This document shows, in pieces, positions 1 to 6,995 of a stretch of DNA of 64,000 nucleotides. Source of the DNA: Ensifer adhaerens (GTDB taxonomy: Bacteria > Pseudomonadota > Alphaproteobacteria > Rhizobiales > Rhizobiaceae); assembly GCF_002007205.1 (NCBI RefSeq), contig NZ_LAZS01000006.1, positions 496,001-560,000 of the forward strand. The letters run 5' to 3'. How positions within the stretch are numbered: position 1 is the stretch's first letter; each line of letters opens with the position of its first letter. The notes below the pieces were generated by a model that made no database searches, was not told the origin of the DNA, and saw nothing but the letters and a program-made list of their open reading frames with translations. A program made the translations under genes and the position numbers.

Positions 1-1
1 C

Positions 2-124
2 GCCGGCTTCCTGTTCCCGGCGATCGGTATCAGCCTTGGAACCGGCATTCTCTCGGCGATCCTGCACGCTACGATCGGCGCCGTCATTCTGCTGGTGCTC
101 ATCCGCATCGTCAAACAGGCCTGA
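2..124 (+). CDS. C-terminal end of a GlsB/YeaQ/YmgE-family small membrane protein (partial)
   Basis: The window opens inside a gene whose last 40 codons are visible, ending in TGA at 122-124. The peptide is almost entirely hydrophobic and Gly/Ala/Ile rich (GFLFPAIGISLGTGIL followed by a second hydrophobic run and a short basic tail RIVKQA). This matches the last one to two membrane helices of the transglycosylase-associated (GlsB/YeaQ/YmgE) family of about 85-residue inner-membrane stress proteins. The start lies outside the window. The family assignment rests on the glycine-zipper pattern only; another small membrane protein is possible. Confidence 0.6.
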   Translation, partial: AGFLFPAIGISLGTGILSAILHATIGAVILLVLIRIVKQA

Positions 125-266
125 CCCATACCGTCAGCGGCAGCATCCTTCGCGCTTGGGACATCCCCGGGCCGTTCCATCTGGACGCGCGAAGGGGGCT
201 GTAGCACTGTGATCTGCTGGACGGGTCACCGGGACCGGAAACGCACATTGCCAGACGGAGGCGAGC

Positions 267-455
267 ATGGACGCGCTTTACACCGACAAGATCGAAACGG
301 CGCTCAAGTCTTTCATCGCGGATCATCCGGGTATGCAGACACGGGACCAGGCGATCGTCGCAATCCTCGAGAACTGGTTCACCAGCCACGGCTACCTGCC
401 GCCGCAGCAAGAGGGCCTGCGTCCGGAAGACCTTGACGCCTCCAATGACGACTGA
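267..455 (+). CDS. Small hypothetical protein (62 aa)
   Basis: I do not recognise a named family. The 62-residue product is acidic and probably helical (MDALYTDKIETALKSFIADH at the start), with an ENWF-x-SHGYLP segment in the middle and an Asp-rich tail. There is no signal peptide or membrane segment. A GGAGG sequence about 7 nt upstream of the ATG supports the start and argues that it is a real gene rather than a chance frame. It stands alone between the membrane-protein gene and the YbaK-like gene, on the same strand but with gaps of roughly 90-140 bp, so an operon is uncertain. It looks like one of the short conserved proteins common in Rhizobiaceae, with unknown role. Confidence 0.6.
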   Translation: MDALYTDKIETALKSFIADHPGMQTRDQAIVAILENWFTSHGYLPPQQEGLRPEDLDASNDD

Positions 456-543
456 GAGATTTGCGCGCCGGCGCCGCGTGCCATCCCGGTCTGCGCGCCG
501 GGGTTGATCACCATCGCCTTTCAAATAACGTGAACTGTTCGCC

Positions 544-1005
544 ATGAGCCTGACCTCCGTCAAAGACTTTTTCTCCCAGAACGCCCCCGACATCGACGTC
601 ATCGAGCTTCAGCAGAGCACCGCCACGGTTGCGCTTGCGGCCGAGGGCCATGGCGTCGAGCCGGCGCAGATCGCCAAGACGCTGGCACTTCGGGTCGGAG
701 ACGACGTGATCCTGATCGTCACGCGCGGCGACGCTCGCCTCGACAACAAGAAGTACAAGGCCCGCTTCGGCACCAAGGCCCGTATGCTCGGTTTCGACGA
801 GGTGGAAGCGGAGACCGGGCATCCGGTTGGCGGCGTCTGCCCCTTTGGGCTTGCCAAGCCGCACAGCATCTATTGCGACCTGTCGCTGAAGGCCTACGAC
901 ATCGTCGTGCCGGCCGCCGGCGCTACCAATGCGGCCGTGCACATCAGCCCCGCCCGCATCGCCGAGCTGACCGGCGCCGAGTGGATCGACGTATCGGAAG
1001 CGTAG
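544..1005 (+). CDS. YbaK/EbsC-family aminoacyl-tRNA deacylase
   Basis: The 153-residue product has the compact YbaK/ProX layout: an N-terminal segment predicting fold pairing (TVALAAEGHGVEPAQIAKTL), the central VILIVTRGDARLDNKKYK strand-loop with the conserved lysines, and the GHPVGGVCPFG substrate-pocket loop, followed by the PAAGATNAAVHISPARIAEL end. Family members hydrolyse mischarged aminoacyl-tRNA in trans, typically Cys-tRNA(Pro) or Ala-tRNA(Pro), in the cytoplasm. Length is normal for a free-standing editing domain. The substrate cannot be told from sequence. No strong Shine-Dalgarno sequence is visible before the ATG at 544. It appears monocistronic. Confidence 0.85.
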   Translation: MSLTSVKDFFSQNAPDIDVIELQQSTATVALAAEGHGVEPAQIAKTLALRVGDDVILIVTRGDARLDNKKYKARFGTKARMLGFDEVEAETGHPVGGVCPFGLAKPHSIYCDLSLKAYDIVVPAAGATNAAVHISPARIAELTGAEWIDVSEA

Positions 1006-1125
1006 TTTGCCGTTGCGGATACGGGGCATGCCTTGGAATGGCCACAAAGCTTAACTGAAACCGCAAGCGCGCGCCGGCAGTGATTTGCCGGGTTGGTCCT
1101 TTCCGTTCCCAGGAGTCCGTCAAGC

Positions 1126-1512
1126 ATGAAGCTACTCGCGTACCCGCTCGTCTTCGCCGCCACATTTTCCCCGGCGCTGGCGATGGATCAGTCCCTGGTG
1201 CGCCAGTTCGAGAAGCTTGATCCCCAGACCCGCCTGGAGCAGCGCTGCGACACCGAAGCGATGGAGCGCATCAACGCCGACAAGTCGTCCTTCAAGCCGG
1301 ACAAGGTGATCGCCTATACCTTCGCCGAACCGGTCGTGAAGGAAGACAAGATGAAGGCGCCGGGCGCGGTGTTCCGCAGCAAGGGGGAATGGTACAAGCT
1401 GAAGTTCAAGTGCCGCACCGATGCGGAACACCTGGATGTCCTGTCTTTCGAGTACAAGATCGGCGAGCTCGTGCCGCACGAGAGCTGGGACGAGTTCTAC
1501 CTCTACCCCTGA
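1126..1512 (+). CDS. Secreted DUF930-family protein
   Basis: The protein starts at the ATG at 1126, which has AGGAG ten bases upstream; an in-frame TTG further upstream lacks such a site. Residues 1-19 form a signal peptide (MKLLAYPLVFAATFSPALA) with an Ala-x-Ala cleavage site, so the mature product of about 109 residues is exported. The mature part carries the DUF930 signature: LDPQTRLEQRCDTEAMERIN near its start and a second conserved cysteine in KLKFKCRTD, probably forming a disulphide. The function of DUF930 is unknown; it is common in Rhizobiales. It is followed by about 40 bp and then a convergent small gene. Confidence 0.8.
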   Translation: MKLLAYPLVFAATFSPALAMDQSLVRQFEKLDPQTRLEQRCDTEAMERINADKSSFKPDKVIAYTFAEPVVKEDKMKAPGAVFRSKGEWYKLKFKCRTDAEHLDVLSFEYKIGELVPHESWDEFYLYP

Positions 1513-1552
1513 CGAGCGTCGAAGGACGCGGTGGCCTTGAGGGCGAAGAGCC

Positions 1553-1639
1553 CTAGAGGATGGCGACGAGAAAGAGCAGCGAGCAGAACGACAGCGCGGC
1601 CATGATGCTCATCAGCATCTTCATCATGTGCTCTGCCAT
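1553..1639 (-). CDS. Small single-helix membrane protein (28 aa)
   Basis: A short frame encodes MAEHMMKMLMSIMAALSFCS followed by LLFLVAIL and a TAG stop. It is a met-rich amphipathic start followed by a hydrophobic helix, typical of bacterial micro-membrane proteins. An AAGGG sequence lies about 9 nt before the ATG. The gene runs opposite to the DUF930 and glycosyltransferase genes and its upstream region is shared with the latter, including a CtrA-type box at 1761-1775. No family is recognised. It could also be non-coding; conservation in related genomes would decide. Confidence 0.4.
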   Translation of the reverse strand: MAEHMMKMLMSIMAALSFCSLLFLVAIL

Positions 1640-1975
1640 ATCGTACACCCTTACATCAGCTCTATCGGAATGGACGAACGCGACGGCGTATCCCGTCCGG
1701 CAGCTCCAATCCGTCGGACAAGGAGCGGCGTGAGCCTGATCCGAGATTGCGCCCGCATGGTTAACAAAGCGTTAACCGCGTTCGACCGGCGCCGAGAGGG
1801 GCCGACATCACCTATCCAAGACAAGGCTCACACAAGATCGACGCGGAATAACGAATGTGCAGGGATAGGTTCCCTGCATGCGCGGTATCCCTGCGCCTTG
1901 CATGCAGCGCCAGGGCCTGGTGGTGCGGGCAACGGCAACGTCCGAAGAGACGGGAAACCGCACGAGAAAAGCACC
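1640..1975. promoter_or_regulatory. Intergenic control region with a CtrA-type box (1761-1775)
   Basis: This 336-bp gap separates the divergent 28-aa gene and the glycosyltransferase gene. At 1759-1777 there is a perfect palindrome, GGTTAAC-AAAGC-GTTAACC. It reads TTAA-N7-TTAAC on both strands, the consensus bound by the alphaproteobacterial cell-cycle regulator CtrA. About 200 bp separate it from the glycosyltransferase start and about 120 bp from the small gene. A further imperfect repeat, GCATGC...GCATGC, lies around 1878-1905. I see no convincing gene in this stretch. Confidence 0.5.
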
Positions 1976-3235
1976 ATGGAGAGGCGCGTGAGCCAGGTTA
2001 AGCTGAGCATTTGCATTCCAACCTACAATCGCGCAGCCTTTCTCGAGAAGGCGCTCGCCTACTTCGTCGACCTTTACCAATTCTCCTATAAGTACGAGAT
2101 CATCATCTCCGACAACGCGTCTACGGACGACACGCGCGACGTGGCCGAGCGCTTCATCGCCAAGGGCCTGCCGATCCGCTACCTCAGGCAGGCGGAGAAC
2201 TACGGTTCGGGCGCCAACGTCGTCAGCGCCTTCAGCCGCGCGACCGGCGAATATGTGCTCTATCTCGCCGACGACGACATCCTGATCAACGAAGGCATGC
2301 GCGAGGCGATCCGCTACCTGGATCTCAATCCGGAAGTCACCGCCTGCTACGCGCCCTGGTACACACATGACGAAGTCGAGGAGCGCGATGATCCGCCGTT
2401 CTACATCGTCGACAAGGACACGAAGTTCAAGAAGCGCGCCTCCGAGGAAGTGTTCGACTTTCTCTGCGAGCGACACGTGTTTCCGGAAATCGGCATCTAC
2501 CGGGCGTCGGCGCTACGGTCGGCCTGGGTGCCCAGGAACTTCGCCTACTGGGCCTTCGCCTATCTCGCCCATTTTCTGGAGCAGGGCGCCGTCGCCTTCC
2601 TGAGAAAGCCGTTCTACCGACAGGTCACCCGTTCGAAGATTGCCCGCGACCGGCCGCAAGCTGGCCATGCCGACGTGCTCACCGCCTGGGACAGCTACCG
2701 CGGCGGCCTTGAATATTTCCTCTATTCCGGTGCCAAGCGCGGCGCCGTGCGGCTAACACCGGAGCGCCGGGCCTATCTCGATGCGCAGGTGAGGGATTTC
2801 ACCATGCTGCGAATGACGGTCGCCCTGCGCATGTGGCTCGCGAAGAAGGACTACATCCGCGCCTATGAGCTTTATACCCGCCTGATGCTCGGCGGCTTCG
2901 AACATCATCCCGAACTGCAGCGGTCAAAGGGCGTTTTGCCGCTCATGGTCGCCCTGCAGACGGTGATGTGGCACACGAACGCGGTCGCCGAGATCGATCG
3001 TCTGGTGCTGCACGGGGTCGAAGACCATGGTGCGATCGAAGAGCTGTTGCGCGACCTTGGCCTGCGCTCCCATATCGCCGTCGTTCCCGGTACAACGCAA
3101 CTCACGCCGGACGAAATTGCCCGCACCGCCGTCTTCGTCACGGTCGACAGCGATCGCAAGCACTATCTTCGTAAAGGGCACCTGCCGAACCTGGTGGTCA
3201 GCGAAAGCGACATCCTCAACCACGTTCTGCTTTAA
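1976..3235 (+). CDS. Family 2 glycosyltransferase
   Basis: The catalytic GT-A domain occupies roughly residues 5-230: LSICIPTYNRAAFLEKAL opens the Rossmann-like core, IIISDNASTDDT is the nucleotide-sugar loop, and YLADDD is the DxD-type metal motif. The last 190 residues are helical with no clear membrane helix, so it is cytosolic or peripheral. It would transfer a sugar from an activated donor; acceptor unknown. Start choice: ATG at 1976, or GTG at 1988 which has the better-placed GGAGAGG before it; the frame is open further upstream but the extra residues look non-coding. Its nearness to a flagellin and an acyltransferase, and the CtrA-type box upstream, suggest a cell-surface or flagellin-modifying role, which is inference. 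Confidence 0.8.
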   Translation: MERRVSQVKLSICIPTYNRAAFLEKALAYFVDLYQFSYKYEIIISDNASTDDTRDVAERFIAKGLPIRYLRQAENYGSGANVVSAFSRATGEYVLYLADDDILINEGMREAIRYLDLNPEVTACYAPWYTHDEVEERDDPPFYIVDKDTKFKKRASEEVFDFLCERHVFPEIGIYRASALRSAWVPRNFAYWAFAYLAHFLEQGAVAFLRKPFYRQVTRSKIARDRPQAGHADVLTAWDSYRGGLEYFLYSGAKRGAVRLTPERRAYLDAQVRDFTMLRMTVALRMWLAKKDYIRAYELYTRLMLGGFEHHPELQRSKGVLPLMVALQTVMWHTNAVAEIDRLVLHGVEDHGAIEELLRDLGLRSHIAVVPGTTQLTPDEIARTAVFVTVDSDRKHYLRKGHLPNLVVSESDILNHVLL

Positions 3236-3243
3236 AATGTAAA

Positions 3244-3270
3244 AGGGCGCCGCTGGCGCCCTCGTTTGTT
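3244..3270 (+). terminator. Rho-independent terminator after the glycosyltransferase gene
   Basis: AGGGCGCC and GGCGCCCT (3244-3251 and 3255-3262) form a perfect 8-bp stem with a GCT loop, followed by CGTTTGTTTC. It begins 9 bp after the stop codon. Confidence 0.7.
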
Positions 3271-3340
3271 TCGCAGGTTATGCCGGGTAGCGCGACGGGC
3301 AAAAAGGCCGCTTGGCCACGCACGCCCCACGGATACCGCA

Positions 3341-3562
3341 CTACTTGCGCATGATGCCCTTGTAATAGGCGCCGTTGCGCGGCGGCGGGCGGTTCACGAC
3401 CTTGGCCTCAGGGTTGTACTTCTCGCTCTTGTGGCCTTCGTTGATGGGCGTTGTCGATACGCCCTTATAGTAGCTTCCGCCGGCAAATGCCGGAGCAACG
3501 CCGCCCACGGCGACCGTCGCAGTCACCAAAGCTGCCAGAGAGAGTGTCGCAAGTTTACGCAT
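3341..3562 (-). CDS. Small secreted protein with paired YYKG motifs (73 aa)
   Basis: Residues 1-27 are a clear signal peptide (MRKLATLSLAALVTATVAVG then GVAPAFA). The mature part, about 46 residues, starts GGSYYKGVS and ends GAYYKGIMRK, so the same aromatic-basic YYKG unit sits at both ends of a polar, proline-rich linker. It is basic (pI probably high). AGGA lies 6-7 nt before the ATG. I know no function; such short exported proteins are frequent in Rhizobiaceae. It lies between the convergent glycosyltransferase and the flagellin, and shares the flagellin's strand, with about 240 bp between flagellin stop and this start. Confidence 0.65.
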   Translation of the reverse strand: MRKLATLSLAALVTATVAVGGVAPAFAGGSYYKGVSTTPINEGHKSEKYNPEAKVVNRPPPRNGAYYKGIMRK

Positions 3563-3803
3563 GTCTAATCCTCGTTGACCCGGCCACGCCCCCGTTTTTT
3601 CCGGATGTCGCGGCCTAAATTGTGCGGCGACGAACTGCGCCGCTCAGGTCCTCCCGGGCGCCAGAATAGGCAGAAGCTGCGACACGCCTGTAACGCAGGT
3701 GACAGCCGAAGGGTCTCGCCTGCGCTAAGCTCCGGGGTCAGTCAAAGCCAGGGTCCGGAAAAAGGACGGCCAATCCCCTCCAAATCGACCGTTGTGACTT
3801 TTC

Positions 3804-5567
3804 TCAGCGGAAAAGCTGCAGGATGTTCTGAGCGTCGGAGTTGGCGATCTGCAATGCCTGAATGCCGAGCTGCTCCTGCGACTGCAAGGCCTTCAGCCGC
3901 GTCGATGTCTCGTTCATGTCGGCATCCACCAGGCGCCCGACCCCCTTGTCGATCGTTGCAATCAGCGTTTGCGCGAAACTCGACTGCATGTCGATGCGGG
4001 ACAACAGCGAACCGAGTGCTGCGGCACCGTCGATGGTCCGCTGCATGACGATTTCTATGTACTGCAGATAGGAATCGATCGATTGCGGGTTTGCGGCGAT
4101 ATCGACGTCAAGGAAGTTTCTGCGGGCGATCGGCTCGATGTTCACCTCGATATTGGTGAAGCCGATACCGGTCCCGGCGCCGGATTTCCGATCGAAGGCC
4201 GGATCGGATTTTATCAGGATGCCACCTGAGCCGTTGTTCTGGATGATGGTGTTGGGCCGGTTGATGAGCGACTGAAGCACCGTCACCATCTCGTCGACCG
4301 TTTCGATCTTGCCGGTATCCTTGCCAAGCAGCGCGTTCACCTGATTGCGGTCGAAGGAATGGGTGCTGGGAGCTTCGCCGTTCACCGAAAAATTGAAGGA
4401 CACGACGACGTCCTTGTAGACCTCGAACTGCTCGAACGTCAGTGTTATCTCCGATCCGCGCTCGCCGAAATCCGAGTTTTCAACGAGACCCGCTCCGCCA
4501 CCGCTCGACGTGTTCACGACCAGATTGGCGACCTCGACATAGGAGCCGTCGAGGGCGGAATTCTGCTGTGTCATAAAGCCGATCTGATTGATGATGGGGG
4601 CGTAAGGTTCGTAGGGGTGTCTGTAGGTCTTGACCGTGGCGCCGGTCCCGGCCTGCTTGACCGCATGGTCGAGCACCGCTGCATACTGCGTGTAGTCCGA
4701 AATCACGCCGTTGGCGGCGGCTCCGAGCACCGTATCGACGGTCGTGCGGTCGACGGTGACCGGCGTCGTCTTTCCGGGGTGTAGCGGCAGCGACAGGCCT
4801 TGAAAGCTGCTGTCCTTGTCGACGATGACGTCAAACGTGATCTTGTCGCTCGCGTTCGAAAAGCTGAGCGGCCCTGTGAAGTGGAACACGAATTCACCGG
4901 CCTGGCCGATCCGATTGTTGTAGTTGCTGTTGGTCGTATACCCGTCGACGTCGACCGACGTCACGAAACGGATCCCGCCGAGGGTCTTCAGATCGCGCAT
5001 GTCGGCCTGCAGAATACCGCCGCCGGTGCTGTTGAAGAGCGAGGAGTCCCGCAAGAAGAAGTCGGCCGTGTTCAGCGATACGGCGCCTTTGGGGTTCCTC
5101 GAAAAGGAGGACACGACGGAGGTTCGGTTCAGGTCGCTGTCGTAGATGTCGGATACATTGGTTCTCAGCCAGTTCTGTCCGCTGAAGCTCGCCGAATTGA
5201 CGATGCTCAAGATCTGCTGCTTGAGCTGGTCGAGTTCCTTCTGGAGCTTGCCCTTGTCGACACCGGGCTCCCTCGCCGTCACCAGCTTGGCCTTGAACTC
5301 GCTGAGAATGCCGGCGACCGCATCCATCCCCGCATAGGCGGTTTCCACCTTCGCCGCCCCAAGCCCGAGGGCATCATGGACGGCGGACACCGCCTTGCTG
5401 TCAGAGCGCATCGTCGTCGAGATCGACCAGTAGGCGGCGTTGTCGGCAGCCGTCTGGATTCTCAGCCCGGAGTTCAGTTGCCCGCGGACCTGAGCCGTGT
5501 CGGAATTGATCGTTCGCAGAGTCTGGAGCGCAGAAATCGCCCCGGCGTTCGTGAGAATGCTGGCCAT
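3804..5567 (-). CDS. Large flagellin
   Basis: The ends are those of flagellin: the N-terminal D0/D1 region (ILTNAGAISALQTLRTINSD, LNSGLRIQTAADNAAYWSIS, TTMRSDSKAVSAV) and the C-terminal helix (SRLKALQSQEQLGIQALQIANSDAQNILQLFR in slightly different wording: STRLKALQSQEQLGIQALQ then IANSDAQNILQLFR). Together they polymerise into the filament core. At 587 residues it is far longer than the roughly 320-400 residues usual for rhizobial flagellins; the extra length is in the surface-exposed middle (about residues 170-470), rich in Thr, Asn and Gly. No chaperone, hook or basal-body genes are near. A CtrA-type box lies 75 bp upstream at 5642-5656. It may be an accessory filament protein. Confidence 0.9.
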   Translation of the reverse strand: MASILTNAGAISALQTLRTINSDTAQVRGQLNSGLRIQTAADNAAYWSISTTMRSDSKAVSAVHDALGLGAAKVETAYAGMDAVAGILSEFKAKLVTAREPGVDKGKLQKELDQLKQQILSIVNSASFSGQNWLRTNVSDIYDSDLNRTSVVSSFSRNPKGAVSLNTADFFLRDSSLFNSTGGGILQADMRDLKTLGGIRFVTSVDVDGYTTNSNYNNRIGQAGEFVFHFTGPLSFSNASDKITFDVIVDKDSSFQGLSLPLHPGKTTPVTVDRTTVDTVLGAAANGVISDYTQYAAVLDHAVKQAGTGATVKTYRHPYEPYAPIINQIGFMTQQNSALDGSYVEVANLVVNTSSGGGAGLVENSDFGERGSEITLTFEQFEVYKDVVVSFNFSVNGEAPSTHSFDRNQVNALLGKDTGKIETVDEMVTVLQSLINRPNTIIQNNGSGGILIKSDPAFDRKSGAGTGIGFTNIEVNIEPIARRNFLDVDIAANPQSIDSYLQYIEIVMQRTIDGAAALGSLLSRIDMQSSFAQTLIATIDKGVGRLVDADMNETSTRLKALQSQEQLGIQALQIANSDAQNILQLFR

Positions 5568-5641
5568 TTTAGTGACATCTTAAAATTGAAAAATGCCCGT
5601 CATGGGCCGCTGTGATTGTGGCGATACAACCAAATAGATGG

Positions 5642-5656
5642 TTAACACGGGCTTAA
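5642..5656 (-). promoter_or_regulatory. CtrA-type box upstream of the flagellin gene
   Basis: Read on the minus strand the site is TTAA-GCCCGTG-TTAAC, an exact match to TTAA-N7-TTAAC, oriented toward the flagellin gene and 75 bp before its ATG. CtrA is the essential response regulator that times flagellar and division genes in Alphaproteobacteria. Binding is inferred, not shown. Confidence 0.5.
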
Positions 5657-5748
5657 GAAAGTGAGCTCAACCGGCCTCATGTAACAAATATTGCGTAAGT
5701 CAGACCTGACATTGGCAGAAGTTGCGCTGATAGAGGCGCTGCCGCAGG

Positions 5749-6795
5749 TCAGGCGCGCTCGGCCGCAAGCGGCGCCGGCTGGGTTACCGGGAACGATGCT
5801 TTCAACGCGTCGAAGTGTTTTTCCATCAGATGCCAGGATATGGTCGCGACGATGACGGTGATCGTGCTCATGACGACGAACGTCATCGGCCCTGCCCTGT
5901 AGAGCGCCGGCCACTGCTCCGCGACCAGCCACCAGAGCGCCATATGGTACACATAGGTCGCGTAGCTGACCCGGCTGAGGAAGCGCGTGACGGGATTTGC
6001 CAGCAGATAGGCCGACACGCCCCTATAGCCGATATAGGAGCTCAGGACGATCGACGACAGCGCATAGATGCTGAGCAACTTGTAGGTCTCCGAGTGGCCG
6101 AACTCGGAACCGACGAGAAGGGGCGAGGCGATGATCGCGATCGACGCGAGGTTGTTGAGCTTGCTCGTCAGGACCGCCCGCACGTCGACATTGTCTTTCA
6201 CCAGCGCCAGAAGCGTTCCTGCCGCCACCGGGTCGAACGCAAGAACGATGTTCGACCAGGCGAGAAGGCCGAGCTCGTCGCTATAGGTCCGGGCAATCAC
6301 CGACATCGCGAAGATGATGCAATAGGCCACGAAAATATGCCGCCTGCTCAGGAAGATGATGATGAGCGGCGCGGTCAGGTAGAACTGTTCGACGATGTTA
6401 AGGCTCCAGAGATGCGCGGCAACCCAGGGCTCCCAGTCCTGGGTAATGGCGAAATACAGGCTCGACATCTGGAACGTGTGCCACGCAAGGCTGTTGCGTA
6501 TGCCGTCCATATTGAACAATGCGGCCACGAACAGCATCAGGAAGAGCGCCGGAAGCAGGCGAAGCGAGCGGCGAATGTAGAAGTTGGTGACGTTGATCGT
6601 TGCCTGGGTGTCTTTTGCCGAAAGCAGGATCACCCCGATCAGGAAGCCGCTGATGATGAAGAAGAGTGAAACTCGAACAGATTCAAGTGTGGGATGCTCG
6701 TTCCAGTAATGAACGTACAATACCCCCGTCATGGCGATCACGCGAAGCCCGTCAATTTGCTCCCGCCTGTCGCCGCGCGCTCCCGTCGCAGCCAT
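5749..6795 (-). CDS. OafA/YrhL-type membrane O-acyltransferase
   Basis: This is an acyltransferase-3 family integral membrane protein of 348 residues, within the usual 340-400. The first helix holds IDGLRVIAMTGVLYVHYWN, containing the conserved R and H of the family (usually R-x10-H), then FFIISGFLIGVILL, and later FYIRRSLRLLPALFL, the conserved RR-x-x-R-x-x-P patch, and LWSLNIVEQFY. About ten hydrophobic helices follow. The family moves acetyl or other acyl groups to periplasmic or surface glycans. The start at 6795 is chosen because the family domain begins ten residues later and upstream residues run through the tctA terminator. Substrate unknown; the flagellin and glycosyltransferase nearby make surface glycan modification plausible. 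Confidence 0.8.
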   Translation of the reverse strand: MAATGARGDRREQIDGLRVIAMTGVLYVHYWNEHPTLESVRVSLFFIISGFLIGVILLSAKDTQATINVTNFYIRRSLRLLPALFLMLFVAALFNMDGIRNSLAWHTFQMSSLYFAITQDWEPWVAAHLWSLNIVEQFYLTAPLIIIFLSRRHIFVAYCIIFAMSVIARTYSDELGLLAWSNIVLAFDPVAAGTLLALVKDNVDVRAVLTSKLNNLASIAIIASPLLVGSEFGHSETYKLLSIYALSSIVLSSYIGYRGVSAYLLANPVTRFLSRVSYATYVYHMALWWLVAEQWPALYRAGPMTFVVMSTITVIVATISWHLMEKHFDALKASFPVTQPAPLAAERA

Positions 6796-6942
6796 TCCTT
6801 TATCCCCGTAGGATATATTACTTAAATTATTTCTACTTAAGAATATCCTTGGAGAGTACGCCGCTTCCGCGCACTTGTGAAGAGGAGCGATGTTCTTGAC
6901 CGATCGGAGACGATACCTCTCCCGCCGACCCGGAAACGGAAA

Positions 6943-6971
6943 GGCCACGGGGTGCGGAAACGCCCGTGGCC
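6943..6971 (-). terminator. Terminator after tctA
   Basis: GGCCACGGG (6943-6951) and CCCGTGGCC (6963-6971) form a perfect 9-bp stem with an 11-nt loop. On the minus strand it starts 25 bp after the tctA stop and is followed by TTTCCGTTTCC. Confidence 0.6.
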
Positions 6972-6995
6972 CTTGCTAACGTTTCGAAGCCAACT

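Noticed and set aside
1628-1975. A 116-residue N-terminal extension of the glycosyltransferase
   Set aside because: It crosses the CtrA-type palindrome and lacks the conserved start of the family; good ribosome sites exist only near 1976-1988.
6796-6948. A 51-residue upstream extension of the acyltransferase
   Set aside because: It would begin inside the tctA terminator hairpin and adds no hydrophobic helix of the family.
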